A DNA stretch of 64,000 nucleotides from JANOBD01 sp031411495 (GCA_031411495.1 JANOBD010000086.1:152712-216711); one strand, 5' to 3'; numbered from the stretch's first letter, positions 35,430 to 44,655 are shown. Notes: generated from the sequence alone by a model not told the origin. Numbers and translations are program-made.

Positions 35430-36011
35430 TCATTCTTTGTTCACACTCTGCAACGTGCCATTCACAATCTTGCAGACCGTTATGTGTGAATCATCCCAGT
35501 CGACATCGACAACCAATTCAGACAAACTCGTGATGCTGTTCTCAAAACGTAGCGCCGTTTCCATCTTCATCCGTCGGTCGCCCTTCAAGCGCATCGCGTC
35601 GCACAGTTGCATGATTTCCGCGTCGGTCCTCCTCTGGTGGCGAGGCAAACGTAACGAGCAGCCTTTGATGCGCTTCCAGACATCTTTCGGAACGACGTCG
35701 CCTTCTCGCGGGGCATATGAGCAATCCAGTGCAAGCTGTTTCTCCACCTCAAGGCGGATCGGCGCTTGATTCTGCAAGAACACTTGGAGCGATGACTTTT
35801 GGAAGGAATCCAGTTTGCACTCGGTCTCGTCGGAGCCCGATGAGACCAGAACGGCAATGGTGCCTTTCGCTGCGAAACATGTGTCGAGCGCGGCTGATGA
35901 CAGCTTCCCCGCAAATCCCCAAAGGGTGTTGTTACAAGTGAACGCGCTCAGTTCGTAACCAGCATTGACTTGGCTCTTGCGCACATTCACTCCGATTGAG
36001 ACCGGTGCCAT
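35430..36011 (-). CDS. Hypothetical protein
   Basis: 193 residues. No membrane helix or signal peptide is seen. The first part is beta-rich (APVSIGVNVRKSQVNAGYEL then SAFTCNNTLWGFAGKL), followed by IAVLVSSGSDETECKLDSF, and the end is a helix and strand block, ELVVDVDWDDSHITVCKIVN. It has five cysteines scattered without a CxxC motif. Base composition is visibly more AT-rich than its neighbours, suggesting relatively recent acquisition. No Shine-Dalgarno precedes the ATG. I do not recognise the family. Confidence 0.6.
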   Translation of the reverse strand: MAPVSIGVNVRKSQVNAGYELSAFTCNNTLWGFAGKLSSAALDTCFAAKGTIAVLVSSGSDETECKLDSFQKSSLQVFLQNQAPIRLEVEKQLALDCSYAPREGDVVPKDVWKRIKGCSLRLPRHQRRTDAEIMQLCDAMRLKGDRRMKMETALRFENSITSLSELVVDVDWDDSHITVCKIVNGTLQSVNKE

Positions 36012-36051
36012 GATCGTTTGTTCGCAACGATCGCGCCTTAGCTGCGGGCGT

Positions 36052-38841
36052 TCAATCTTCGCTTTCGCGCAGGAACAGCATCGCCCCGAGCGCGATGACG
36101 CCGCCGGCGGCCGCTGACATCCACTGCCTGATCTCGCCGATCACAGGCAGCGAGTAGCGGTTGGCGAAGAGGATCACCGCCGCGCCGAGGATGACGCCGA
36201 CGCTCATCGCGTGGCCGTAGATGACGACGCTCAGCAGGAGCAGCACGCCTGCGAGCACGCCGTTCCAACTGCCGACAGCGTCGCAGATCGACTGCGGCAC
36301 GCCTTTAATCTGCAGCGGCTTGAGGCCTGCCGCTTCCTGCGTCGTCGGCGCGTTGGTTCCCGGCTTCGGGATCGCGCCCTTGTCGATTGCGGTGTTGATC
36401 TTGTCCTTAATTTCCTGCGGTGTTTGCGCGATGCTCTTGGTGATGTTCGAAAACTCGCCGCCCACGGCTTCTACGCCGTTGATCTGCACCCACTTTGCCG
36501 CCCCGAGCAGGATGATCGCGGCAAGCAGGAACCGGAAGCGCCGCCCGAGCAGGATGTCGAGCGGGCCGCCGAACCGTCGGCGCAGGTAACCCTGCCGCTC
36601 CCACCCTTCGAGGCTCTCGCTGGCGTGCGGCGCTTCGGAGTCGATCCAGTCGAGCTTGGTGAAGCTCGGCGCGGCCGTCGGCGCGAGCGTTTCGGACAGC
36701 CGCATCGATTCGGATTGCTTGCGGATGTTTCGCGCGCCGGTCACGACTGCGCCGGCCGCGAGATTGCCCTGACGGGCGGCGGCATTCGCTTGCAGGCCCT
36801 TGGCTTCGAATGCCTTCTTTTCGATCTTCGCGAGCAGCGCGCGCTCGCGGTCGAGCTTGCGTTCTTCGAGCCGTCGATCGATGCGGGCGATGATCCAGTC
36901 GCGCCAGATGGCGTAGCGCTTTCGATCCTTTCCGCGTTCGCCTTTACCGTAGAGCCGGCGGGCTTTCATCTTCTCGTCGTAGCCGAAGAGGGCTTCGTAA
37001 AACTCTTCCCACCGGTTGCCGCTAAACTTGGCGATGAACCCGCGGATGCCGTCCTCGTCGACGCCCTTGACGCGCATCTCGCGGATGAGCCGCTCGACTT
37101 CGAGCAGCGGCGACTCGCGCTCGGCGGCGACGACCTGATCCACCCCGAAATGGAACAGGATGCCCAGCCCGATTGCGGCCGCGGCGACGCCGATCCAGAG
37201 ACCGAGTTGGCCGAGAAGATAAAGCGCGAGCAGGGCGACGATCGCTGCACCCAGCGCGGTCAGGTAGTCGGAGAGCCTGAGTGAGAGCAGCCACTGGCGG
37301 GCACGGACAAACAGCGTCGTTTTCTGCCGAACGCCGACGGTGAGCTGGTACGCGAGAGGCGTCACGATGCCGACCGCCAGCGATCCGCCGATCAGCCAGG
37401 GCGTCACCGTCGCGATGCCGATGCCAAGTCCGAGCAGCACGACCACCAGGAACGCCAGGAGCAGATTGCGTCGAAGCCCGGCGAATGACGAGCTGTTGAA
37501 CTTCTCGACCGCGAAGGTGACGATCGAGATGTGATCCTGCGAGCCGCGGATATTTCCGCCGTGCTCGATGCCGAGGAAGTCTTCCAGGTCCTTCACCACC
37601 TGCGTCATCGACTGGTATCGCGCTTCGGGCGTCTTGGCGGTCATCTTCTGGATGATCTCGCTCAAGCGCTTGGGCAGATTGGTGACGATTTTCTCCGGCG
37701 GGGTGATCGGCTCCTTCTGATGCTTGGTCATCACCTCCATCGCCGTCTTGCCCGAGAAGGGCGGCCGGCCGGTGACGAGGTCGTAGAGCGTGCAGCCGAG
37801 TGAGTAGATGTCCGCGCGGTGATCGACCTTCCCCGCATCCCGCACCTGCTCCGGCGACATGTACGCCGGCGTGCCCATCGATGAATTGAGCTGCGTCGCG
37901 CCGGGCGCTGCGCCCTCCGGCGTGCCGATGCCCTGCGCGAGCGTGAGATCGTTCGCGGCGCCCGCGCGCTTCACAAGGCCGAGGTCGGCGACTTTCACCA
38001 CGCCTTCCTTGTTGAGCAGCAGATTGTCGGGCTTGACGTCGCGATGGATGAGTCCGTGATCGTGCGCGAACTTCAACCCGCGCGCCGCCTGCAGGATGTA
38101 CGTGACGGCGTTGATCGGATCGAGCCGGCCCTCGCGCTCGACGACGGAGGCGAGCGTCGTGCCGTCGACGAGTTCCATGCTGAAGAAGTTCGTGCCCTTG
38201 TCCTGGCCGATGTCGTGGATCTGGACGACGTTGTGATGGTTGAGCTGCGCGGCCGCGTACGCCTCGCGCGTGAAGCGGGCGACGAATTGCGGATCCTCGG
38301 CCAGAGTGGGCGAGAGCGTCTTGACCGCGACGTTGCGATCCAGCGAAACCTGGCGGGCGAGATAGACCGAGCCCATGCCGCCCTGGCCGAGCTTCTGGAG
38401 GATGTCGTACCCGCCGAGCCGGCCGTGCAGGTCGTCGTACTTCAGATCGGGCTTCACCTGTGTGAAGTAGAGCGAGCGGTCGAGTTGGGGCGAAACGCTG
38501 GTGACTTGCGGCGAGCCGCCGGCGACGTTCGGCGAAACGCTCGTGACCTGCGCCCGCGAATCGCGATCGTCTTTTTTCGGGACGGCGCGCTGCCCGGCCG
38601 AGGTGTCGGCGGGATTCCGCGGCGAGTTTTGTTTCGGCGGGGCGGTGACGCTGGCGGCGGGCGCTTGGGTCGCGGCGAGATTCGGGGCCACGATGCGCTT
38701 CACGCGCGGCGAAGCCGCAGGGTCATCGGCGATGACGAGTTCGAACTTTTCCTTGCAGTTGGTGCAGCGCGGATGAAAGCGGCCCGGCTTGATGCCGGTG
38801 AGTTCCATGGGATGTTCGCAATACGGACAACGAATGGCCAC
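36052..38841 (-). CDS. Membrane-anchored Ser/Thr protein kinase with N-terminal zinc ribbon
   Basis: 929 residues from GTG 38841, chosen because AGGAG lies six bases upstream and the product begins AIRCPYCEHPMELTG; the frame is open to 39009. A CxxC...CxxC zinc ribbon occupies residues 5-28. A low-complexity linker follows to about 140, with repeats of QVTSVSP. The kinase domain (about 143-415) has KLGQGGMGSVYLARQ, VAVKTL, HRDVKPDNLLLN, VADLGLVKRAG (DLG instead of DFG) and GTPAYMSPEQVRD, all catalytic residues being present. About five membrane helices follow, with charged cytoplasmic stretches between them such as RRLYGKGERGKDRKRYAIWR. It resembles Hanks-type kinases expanded in Planctomycetes. 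No PASTA or WD40 domains. The signal is unknown. Confidence 0.92.
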   Translation of the reverse strand: MAIRCPYCEHPMELTGIKPGRFHPRCTNCKEKFELVIADDPAASPRVKRIVAPNLAATQAPAASVTAPPKQNSPRNPADTSAGQRAVPKKDDRDSRAQVTSVSPNVAGGSPQVTSVSPQLDRSLYFTQVKPDLKYDDLHGRLGGYDILQKLGQGGMGSVYLARQVSLDRNVAVKTLSPTLAEDPQFVARFTREAYAAAQLNHHNVVQIHDIGQDKGTNFFSMELVDGTTLASVVEREGRLDPINAVTYILQAARGLKFAHDHGLIHRDVKPDNLLLNKEGVVKVADLGLVKRAGAANDLTLAQGIGTPEGAAPGATQLNSSMGTPAYMSPEQVRDAGKVDHRADIYSLGCTLYDLVTGRPPFSGKTAMEVMTKHQKEPITPPEKIVTNLPKRLSEIIQKMTAKTPEARYQSMTQVVKDLEDFLGIEHGGNIRGSQDHISIVTFAVEKFNSSSFAGLRRNLLLAFLVVVLLGLGIGIATVTPWLIGGSLAVGIVTPLAYQLTVGVRQKTTLFVRARQWLLSLRLSDYLTALGAAIVALLALYLLGQLGLWIGVAAAAIGLGILFHFGVDQVVAAERESPLLEVERLIREMRVKGVDEDGIRGFIAKFSGNRWEEFYEALFGYDEKMKARRLYGKGERGKDRKRYAIWRDWIIARIDRRLEERKLDRERALLAKIEKKAFEAKGLQANAAARQGNLAAGAVVTGARNIRKQSESMRLSETLAPTAAPSFTKLDWIDSEAPHASESLEGWERQGYLRRRFGGPLDILLGRRFRFLLAAIILLGAAKWVQINGVEAVGGEFSNITKSIAQTPQEIKDKINTAIDKGAIPKPGTNAPTTQEAAGLKPLQIKGVPQSICDAVGSWNGVLAGVLLLLSVVIYGHAMSVGVILGAAVILFANRYSLPVIGEIRQWMSAAAGGVIALGAMLFLRESED

Positions 38842-39102
38842 GCCGGCTCCTGATGTGTCGAGCGATCGATTTGGGCGTGCCGGCGCTGTGTTCCGACTCG
38901 CCTTTGAATGTCTCCCGCCCAGCGTACAAGTCCGCTCGTGGCGAGGCAATTTTGACGCAGGATGGTTGTTGGACGCGCGCATCGTCTCCTCGCGCAACGG
39001 TGAAAACACGCAAAGCGGGTAAGCCCCTCAGATCGAAATGCGGAATCGGGGAATGGGCGCGGACAATAAACTCGGAGGCAACAGCTGGTCGTAGGAAACG
39101 AT

Positions 39103-39269
39103 TGTCATCCCGAGGGAGCCTCAGCGACCGAGGGATCTCGGGGCTGCGCGGCGTGAATTCGCCTGGCGACATTACGGGCAGCGTCGAATCCTTCCCGAGA
39201 GGTTTCAGAGAGAGGTCACGAAACTGCTGACCCGAGATCCATCAGTCGCCGAGGCTCCGTCTGGATGAC
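39103..39269. repeat. Interspersed long inverted repeat (TCATCCCGAGGGAGCCTCAG family)
   Basis: The left arm is TGTCATCCCGAGGGAGCCTC continuing AGCGACCGAGGGATCTCGGG. The right arm is CCCGAGATCCATCAGTCGCC continuing GAGGCTCCGTCTGGATGAC, a good inverse over ~38 bp. The copy at 6466-6611 is more degenerate. This element accounts for much of the 550 bp gap 38842-39391 before nuoJ; the rest holds no gene that I can support. Confidence 0.9.
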
Positions 39270-39391
39270 GGTCAAGCCGTTGATTGTCTTCAGACTCCTA
39301 CTCACCCTGTGAAATTGACCTGCCGTCCTTGCAGCGCGCCGGCGGTACGTCTATTCTCCGCCCAGTCACGTTTTGAGGAACGGTCACGTTC

Positions 39392-40303
39392 ATGCTGCTT
39401 GCGGCTTCCGATCTTTCTGCTTCACCGTTTAGTGCTGCGTCTGCTTTGCCGCTCTTCCTTTGCGCCGTTGCCGGAATCGGCACCTGGCTGCTCCTGCCCA
39501 AACGCGGCGAGAACCGCACATACAATTATGTTGGCGCCGGGATGGGGCTGATCGCACTTGGTGCGCTGGCGATCCTGCTGATCCAGTGGGCGGCAGTGGG
39601 TAGCGCCGCGACGAGCGTCTACTTCTGGCTCTTTTCCGGCACCGCGATCATCGCCTCCGCACGCGTCATCACCCATCGACAGCCGGTTTACTCGGCACTC
39701 TATTTCGTTTTGACGGTTTTCGCGTCGGCAGGGCTGTTCGTGCTGCTGTGGGCCGAGTTCCTGGCGGCGGCGCTGGTGATCATTTACGCCGGAGCGATCC
39801 TGGTGACCTATACCTTCGTGATCATGCTGGCCAGCGAAGCCTCGGGTAAGGGGCTGGTGAGCAGTTTGGCCGGAAAAAGCGAGGAATTCGACCACGACGT
39901 CGACGCCCGCTCCCCGATGCTGGCCTGTTTTGCCGGCTTCGTGGTCATGGGGACGATGCTGTTTCTGATCTTCGATCGCGCGGCCGTGGTCCTATCACAC
40001 GGGCCGATCAAGCCGGACGCGACCGCGAACATCTCCGGCGGTCTCCAGCAACTCGGCGTTTACCTGTTTTCACACCAGGCGGTCGCGCTGCAACTGGCCG
40101 GGCTGATCCTGACCTTGGCGATGGTCGGGGCGTTGATGATCGCACGGAAGCGCGTGCTGCTGAGTGAAGAAGAGAACTTAACCGGCCTGTCGCCGGAAAT
40201 CGCCCCGTATACGCCGGTCGACGACAACCCACACAGCATCAAGGTATCGGGAGAAACCGGGCCGAGAACGCGAAAGCGCGACCGGGAGATGGCAGAGCTT
40301 TAG
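39392..40303 (+). CDS. nuoJ: NADH-quinone oxidoreductase subunit J
   Basis: 303 residues, longer than the usual 165-200. It is a membrane-arm subunit of respiratory complex I. An N-terminal extension with two extra helices (SALPLFLCAVAGIGTWLLLP and GMGLIALGALAILLIQWAAV) precedes the NuoJ core: FSGTAIIASARVITHRQPVY then SALYFVLTVFASAGLFVLLW, then FLAAALVIIYAGAILVTYTF with VIMLAS, which contains the pi-bulge GA.LV motif. The last helix is VALQLAGLILTLAMVGALMI, then ARKRVLL. The stop codon is directly followed by an inverted repeat before nuoK. nuoA-I are not in the window, so the complex I genes are split. Confidence 0.93.
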   Translation: MLLAASDLSASPFSAASALPLFLCAVAGIGTWLLLPKRGENRTYNYVGAGMGLIALGALAILLIQWAAVGSAATSVYFWLFSGTAIIASARVITHRQPVYSALYFVLTVFASAGLFVLLWAEFLAAALVIIYAGAILVTYTFVIMLASEASGKGLVSSLAGKSEEFDHDVDARSPMLACFAGFVVMGTMLFLIFDRAAVVLSHGPIKPDATANISGGLQQLGVYLFSHQAVALQLAGLILTLAMVGALMIARKRVLLSEEENLTGLSPEIAPYTPVDDNPHSIKVSGETGPRTRKRDREMAEL

Positions 40304-40378
40304 GAAGGGATGAGGGATGAGGGATGAGGGATGAAGGCAAACAGCCTTTTCATCCCTCATTCCTCCGCCCTCATCCCT
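40304..40378. repeat. Inverted repeat in the nuoJ-nuoK gap (GGATGAGGGATGAGGG family)
   Basis: The left arm (40304-40337) holds four tandem GGGATGA units. The right arm (40345-40378) reads CCTTTTCATCCCTCATTCCT continuing CCGCCCTCATCCCT. It is the same family and same arrangement as 4677-4755 in the BMC operon. It begins immediately after the nuoJ TAG and ends 9 bp before the nuoK ATG, which lacks a Shine-Dalgarno. Confidence 0.92.
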
Positions 40379-40387
40379 GTGCAATGA

Positions 40388-40705
40388 ATGCAGACTTTCA
40401 CGCAAATCGCACTCGAACATTACCTCGCCGTCGGAGCGATCATGTTCGCGCTCGGGCTCGTCGGGTTCATGACCCGGCGGAACCTCATCATCATCTTTCT
40501 CTGCACGGAATTGATGTTTCAAGGCGTTGCGATTTCGCTCACGGCATTCAGTGCGTTCCACCACAACCTTGCCGGACAAGCGTTCGTGATCTTCATCCTC
40601 GTCATCGCGGCGGCGGAAGCGTCGCTGGCGCTGGGGTTGGTTGTGCTGCTGTTCCGCCAGAAACATACGGTGGATGCGAATGCCTGGGCGGTGATGAAAG
40701 GGTAG
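40388..40705 (+). CDS. nuoK: NADH-quinone oxidoreductase subunit K
   Basis: 105 residues, normal length, with three membrane helices. EHYLAVGAIMFALGLVGFMT, then RRNLIIIFLCTELMFQGVAI containing the proton-channel Glu of the CTELMFQ motif, and FVIFILVIAAAEASLALGLV with the second buried Glu (AAAEASLAL). It is part of the antiporter-like proton path of complex I. It is co-transcribed with nuoJ across an inverted repeat and precedes nuoL. Confidence 0.97.
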   Translation: MQTFTQIALEHYLAVGAIMFALGLVGFMTRRNLIIIFLCTELMFQGVAISLTAFSAFHHNLAGQAFVIFILVIAAAEASLALGLVVLLFRQKHTVDANAWAVMKG

Positions 40706-40736
40706 AGATGAGGTGAGAGGTCAGCATGTCCAGACA

Positions 40737-40832
40737 GTCATGTTGAGGTAGTCCGAAGCATCTGGCCGGAGTACCAAGTGACGGTGAATGGCGTTCGAAA
40801 GTAGACCCTTCGGCGTACCTCAGGGTGACATC
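40737..40832. repeat. Interspersed repeat in the nuoK-nuoL gap (GTCATGTTGAGGTAG family)
   Basis: Terminal arms AGTCATGTTGAGGTAGTCCG with AAGCATC and, at the far end, ACCCTTCGGCGTACCTCAGG with GTGACA are mutual inverses. It is homologous to 26302-26391. It sits between two co-transcribed nuo genes, 23 bp before the nuoL start. Confidence 0.88.
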
Positions 40833-40855
40833 GGTTTGGCATCGGAAAGAACGAA

Positions 40856-43012
40856 ATGCAGTTTGCTCTCGAACACAGCTACCTCATCCCGCTCTTCCCG
40901 CTCCTGGCCGCGGCGATCGTCGGCCTGTTTGGCCGGAAAATCCTCGGCGGGTTCTCGCACGTTCCGATTTGGCTGGGTGTCGGCGCTTCGGCCGTGCTGT
41001 CGTTCATGATCCTGTTTGGGATGGTCGGTGAACACGAGTTCAAGCCCGCGCCACTCAAGTGGTTCTCCTGGATCACCGCCGGCGGCGTCGGCAATTCGCC
41101 GCTGTTCGACGTCAGCGCCGGCGCGTGGATCGATCCGCTCACGGCCGTCATGCTTTGCGTCGTCTGCGGCATCGGCTTTCTGATCATGGTCTTCGCGGCC
41201 GGGTACATGAAGGGCGAGCAGGGGTACTGGCGGTTCTTCTCGTATCTCGGGCTCTTTATCTTCGCGATGACCTGCCTGGTGATGGGCGACAACCTCGTCA
41301 TGCTCTACGTCGGCTGGGAAGGCGTGGGCCTCTGTTCCTACCTGCTGATCGGCTACTACTACGATAAGCCCGCCGCGCGAGAAGCCGCCAAGAAGGCGTT
41401 CATCGTCAACCGCATCGGCGACTTCGGATTCGCCATCGGCATCATGCTCGTGTGGTACTGCTTCGGAACCGTGAGCTACTTCGGTGACGGGAACCAACTC
41501 GGGTTCCTGCAAAAAGCCGTCGCTTTTTACGGCGGAGACGTAAGCGTCCTCAACCCTGGAACCGCGAAGTTTGTCTACTGGATTCCCTTCTGCCTGATGC
41601 TCGGCGCCTTTGGCAAGTCCGCCCAGTTCCCGCTGCACGTCTGGTTGCCAGACGCGATGGAAGGCCCGACGCCGGTCTCGGCACTGATCCATGCCGCCAC
41701 GATGGTGACGGCGGGTGTGTACATGATCGTCCGGCTCGGCGCGCTCTTCGTCGGCAATCCGGCCGCGATGACCACCATCGCCGTCGTCGGCGCGTTCACC
41801 GCGATCTTCGCCGGCTCGATCGCGCTGCGACAGTTTGATCTGAAGAAAGTCTTCGCCTACTCGACGATCAGCCAGCTCGGCTTCATGTTCGTCGCGGTCG
41901 GCGTGCTCGCGCCGGTCGCTGGCGTCTTCCACCTCGTCACTCACGCGTTCTTCAAGGCGCTGCTCTTCTTGAGCTCCGGCGTCGTCATGCATGCCATGCT
42001 CGGCCATCTGGATCTTCGCAAGATGTCCGGCATCAAGCGCAAGCTGCCGATCACTCGCATCCTCATGCTCGTCGGCTGTGCGGCGCTGGCGGGCTTCCCG
42101 CTCATGAGCGGCTTCTGGTCGAAGGATGAGATTGTCCACGCATCGCTTGATCGCAGTTGGATCATTTGGGTCGTATTGAGCTTTACCGCGCTGCTGACGG
42201 CGTATTACACGTTCCGCGTCTACTTCCGCGTGTTCGAAGGGCCGGTGGTGATTCCGAGTCGGCCGCCGGTGGAAACCGCCCCCGATGTCGAGCACGCCGC
42301 CGTTCAGGGCGCGACTCACAATGGACACAGCGGACACAGCGGGCACAGCGGCCATGACACGCACGACAGCCATCACGGGCATCATGGCGCAAACGAGCCG
42401 AAGCTGATGATTCTTCCGCTGGCGATTCTCGCCATCGGTGCGATCTTCGCCGGCCTGATCAACCTGCCGTTCGGATTCGTGTTCCAGAAGCACGCACTGG
42501 GCGAGTTCCTGGGCCAGAGCCCGTCGTTGCAGCTCGCTTTCGAGGTCGCTGCGAAGAACGCATCGACGACGCAAATCGAAACGCTTGCCGAGCATTTTGG
42601 CCAGCCGACGTCGGAAGCTGTCGGCACGATCTCGGTGCTGCTGCCGCTCCTGATTGGCGGCGGCATCGCAATCGCCGGCATCGTGCTTGCGTACGCGAAC
42701 CACCTGCTCGATCGTTCGCGAGCCGACCGGCTCGCCGAGGGCGCGCGACCGCTCACGACCGTGCTGGAAAAGAAGTATCTGATCGACGGGCTGTATCACT
42801 ATTTATTCGTCACGCCTCTGCGGTATCTCGGGACGGCATCGAACATGTTCGATGTCTATGTCGTCGGCGTATTCTTCAAGGTTCTCGGATTCGGACAGGT
42901 GATCAGCGGCTCGATCGTTTCCCACTTCACGCAGCGCGGCTATCTCCAGGGGTACGCGCTGACGGCCGTGGTGGGGGTGGCGTTGATCCTGCTCGTCGTG
43001 TTCGTGCTTTAG
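40856..43012 (+). CDS. nuoL: NADH-quinone oxidoreductase subunit L
   Basis: 718 residues, an antiporter-like proton-pumping subunit with about 16 helices. Core motifs include VMGDNLVMLYVGWEGVGLCS (with the WEGVG Glu), AFGKSAQFPLHVWLPDAMEG with PTPVSALIHAATMVTAGVY (key Lys/His), and SIALRQFDLKKVFAYSTISQ. The long lateral helix follows near the C-terminus, ending VALILLVVFVL. Between residues ~475 and 515 is a His-rich loop GHSGHSGHSGHDTHDSHHGH, not seen in most NuoL proteins. Four nucleotides separate this subunit from few others: nuoM follows at a 20 bp gap. Assignment is firm. Confidence 0.98.
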   Translation: MQFALEHSYLIPLFPLLAAAIVGLFGRKILGGFSHVPIWLGVGASAVLSFMILFGMVGEHEFKPAPLKWFSWITAGGVGNSPLFDVSAGAWIDPLTAVMLCVVCGIGFLIMVFAAGYMKGEQGYWRFFSYLGLFIFAMTCLVMGDNLVMLYVGWEGVGLCSYLLIGYYYDKPAAREAAKKAFIVNRIGDFGFAIGIMLVWYCFGTVSYFGDGNQLGFLQKAVAFYGGDVSVLNPGTAKFVYWIPFCLMLGAFGKSAQFPLHVWLPDAMEGPTPVSALIHAATMVTAGVYMIVRLGALFVGNPAAMTTIAVVGAFTAIFAGSIALRQFDLKKVFAYSTISQLGFMFVAVGVLAPVAGVFHLVTHAFFKALLFLSSGVVMHAMLGHLDLRKMSGIKRKLPITRILMLVGCAALAGFPLMSGFWSKDEIVHASLDRSWIIWVVLSFTALLTAYYTFRVYFRVFEGPVVIPSRPPVETAPDVEHAAVQGATHNGHSGHSGHSGHDTHDSHHGHHGANEPKLMILPLAILAIGAIFAGLINLPFGFVFQKHALGEFLGQSPSLQLAFEVAAKNASTTQIETLAEHFGQPTSEAVGTISVLLPLLIGGGIAIAGIVLAYANHLLDRSRADRLAEGARPLTTVLEKKYLIDGLYHYLFVTPLRYLGTASNMFDVYVVGVFFKVLGFGQVISGSIVSHFTQRGYLQGYALTAVVGVALILLVVFVL

Positions 43013-43032
43013 TCCGTCGTTGAAAGACTCGA

Positions 43033-44619
43033 ATGACCGTTCTGCATCCCATCCTCGCCGCCACGACCGAGTCGCCGCAGCAGCTCATGCTCCCGCTGCT
43101 GGTAGCGCTGCCGCTGCTCGGGGCGCTCATTGTTTCGCTGGTGCGAGAGTCGACGCTGGCGCGAACGATCGCGTTCTTCGTCTCGCTCGGCGTTCTCGTG
43201 TTCGCGGGGCTGCTGCTCACCCAGACGGTCGACGGATCGGGTCCAGGCTTTCACGTGTGGAACGCGCCGGATGCACTACGCCTGGGACGCAACCCCGCGA
43301 CGGCGTTTAGCGTGTCGCTGGGCGCGGATGCGATCAGCCTGTGGCTCGTCGCGCTGGTGGCAGTGCTAACGCCGTGCGCGATGATGGCCACCGTCTCGTC
43401 GCTCGAACGCGCCGGTGCGTTTTTTGCGTGGCTGCTCGTGCTCGAGGCCGCGATCATCGGCGTCTTCCTCGCCAGCGACATCCTTCTCTTCTACGTCTTC
43501 TTCGAGTTGACGCTGATCCCTTCGTTCTTCCTGATCGGCCAGTGGGGCGGAATCGAACGGCGCTATGCGGCGACCATGTTCTTCATCTTCACGTTCGTCG
43601 GCAGCGTGTTCATGCTCGTGTCGATTCTGTACATCGTTACCAGTGCCGGCACGTTCAACATCGGACGGTGTGTCGAGTTCGTCCAGCGATCGATGACCGA
43701 TCGACAGCAGTTCTGGGTGATGATCGGCCTGCTGCTGGGCCTGGGCGTGAAGACGCCGATCCTGCCGCTGCATACATGGCTTCCTACGACCTATCTGCAG
43801 GCGCCAACTCCCGTTACCGCGTTGCTGAGCGGCCTGCTCGCCAAGCTCGGAACGTACGGCATCCTGCGGCTGGCGATTCCGATCGCCGTCGGCGGCTCGC
43901 AGGGATGCCTGATCGCATGGCTCATCGGTCTGTCGCTCGCCGCGATCGTCTACGCGGCGCTCATCGCCTGGGTTCAGAAAGATGCCAAGCTGCTGGTGGC
44001 GTATTCCTCCATCAGCCACCTCGGTTTCTGCGTACTCGCACTCTCGACGCTGAACGTGATGGGCGGCCAGGCGAGCGTGCTCTACATGATCAATCACGGC
44101 ATCAGCACCGCCGCCGTGTTCCTGATCCTGGGGATGATCGAAGTCCGCATGGGAACCCGGTCGATATCGCAGGTATCGGGCCTCGGTCGCGGCCGCCCGA
44201 AACTGGCGTTCTTCTTCGTCCTCTTCGTGATGAGCAGCATCGGCCTGCCGCTCACCAACGGTTTCGTGAGTGAGTTTCTTTCCATCCAGTCGACGGTGAG
44301 TTATTCGCTGTGGGTGACGGCGATCGCGGCCTCCGGCGTTGTGCTGGGCGCGATCTATATGCTGCACCTCACCGCCAAGCTGATCTTCGGCCCGGCCCGG
44401 CAGCCGGCGGAAGTGATCGGCACGCCCGGCGACTTGAGCGGGCGCGAACTGTTGGCGCTCGTTCCTCTGGCGACCCTCGTGATCGTACTGGGCGTGATGC
44501 CCAACACCGTCTTGAACTCCATTCGGGATCCGATCGCTTCGATCATGACCAGGCCACAGCCGAGTGCAGGCACGGTCATCGTCGAAGCGCCGGCTGTGAC
44601 GAGCGCGGGAATGAATTGA
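43033..44619 (+). CDS. nuoM: NADH-quinone oxidoreductase subunit M
   Basis: 528 residues, an antiporter-like membrane subunit. It has FSVSLGADAISLWLVALVAV then LTPCAMMAT, then FYVFFELTLIPSFFLIGQWG (with the proton-transfer Glu of FFELTLIP), then VKTPILPLHTWLPTTYLQAP with TPVTALLSGLLAKLGTYGIL (Lys and His of the channel), and KDAKLLVAYSSISHLGFCVL. C-terminal helices end at ALVPLATLVIVLGVMPNTVL. Length and order are normal for nuoM, and the gene is followed by nuoN after an 81 bp gap with a small hairpin. Confidence 0.98.
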   Translation: MTVLHPILAATTESPQQLMLPLLVALPLLGALIVSLVRESTLARTIAFFVSLGVLVFAGLLLTQTVDGSGPGFHVWNAPDALRLGRNPATAFSVSLGADAISLWLVALVAVLTPCAMMATVSSLERAGAFFAWLLVLEAAIIGVFLASDILLFYVFFELTLIPSFFLIGQWGGIERRYAATMFFIFTFVGSVFMLVSILYIVTSAGTFNIGRCVEFVQRSMTDRQQFWVMIGLLLGLGVKTPILPLHTWLPTTYLQAPTPVTALLSGLLAKLGTYGILRLAIPIAVGGSQGCLIAWLIGLSLAAIVYAALIAWVQKDAKLLVAYSSISHLGFCVLALSTLNVMGGQASVLYMINHGISTAAVFLILGMIEVRMGTRSISQVSGLGRGRPKLAFFFVLFVMSSIGLPLTNGFVSEFLSIQSTVSYSLWVTAIAASGVVLGAIYMLHLTAKLIFGPARQPAEVIGTPGDLSGRELLALVPLATLVIVLGVMPNTVLNSIRDPIASIMTRPQPSAGTVIVEAPAVTSAGMN

Positions 44620-44655
44620 AGTCCGCAGGGCGTTCACCGCCCGCCGTTTAGAGAC

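Noticed and set aside
40820..42799. 659-residue open frame antisense to nuoL
   Set aside because: Codon shadow of a GC-rich gene, rich in Arg, Asp and His, without a domain or Shine-Dalgarno.
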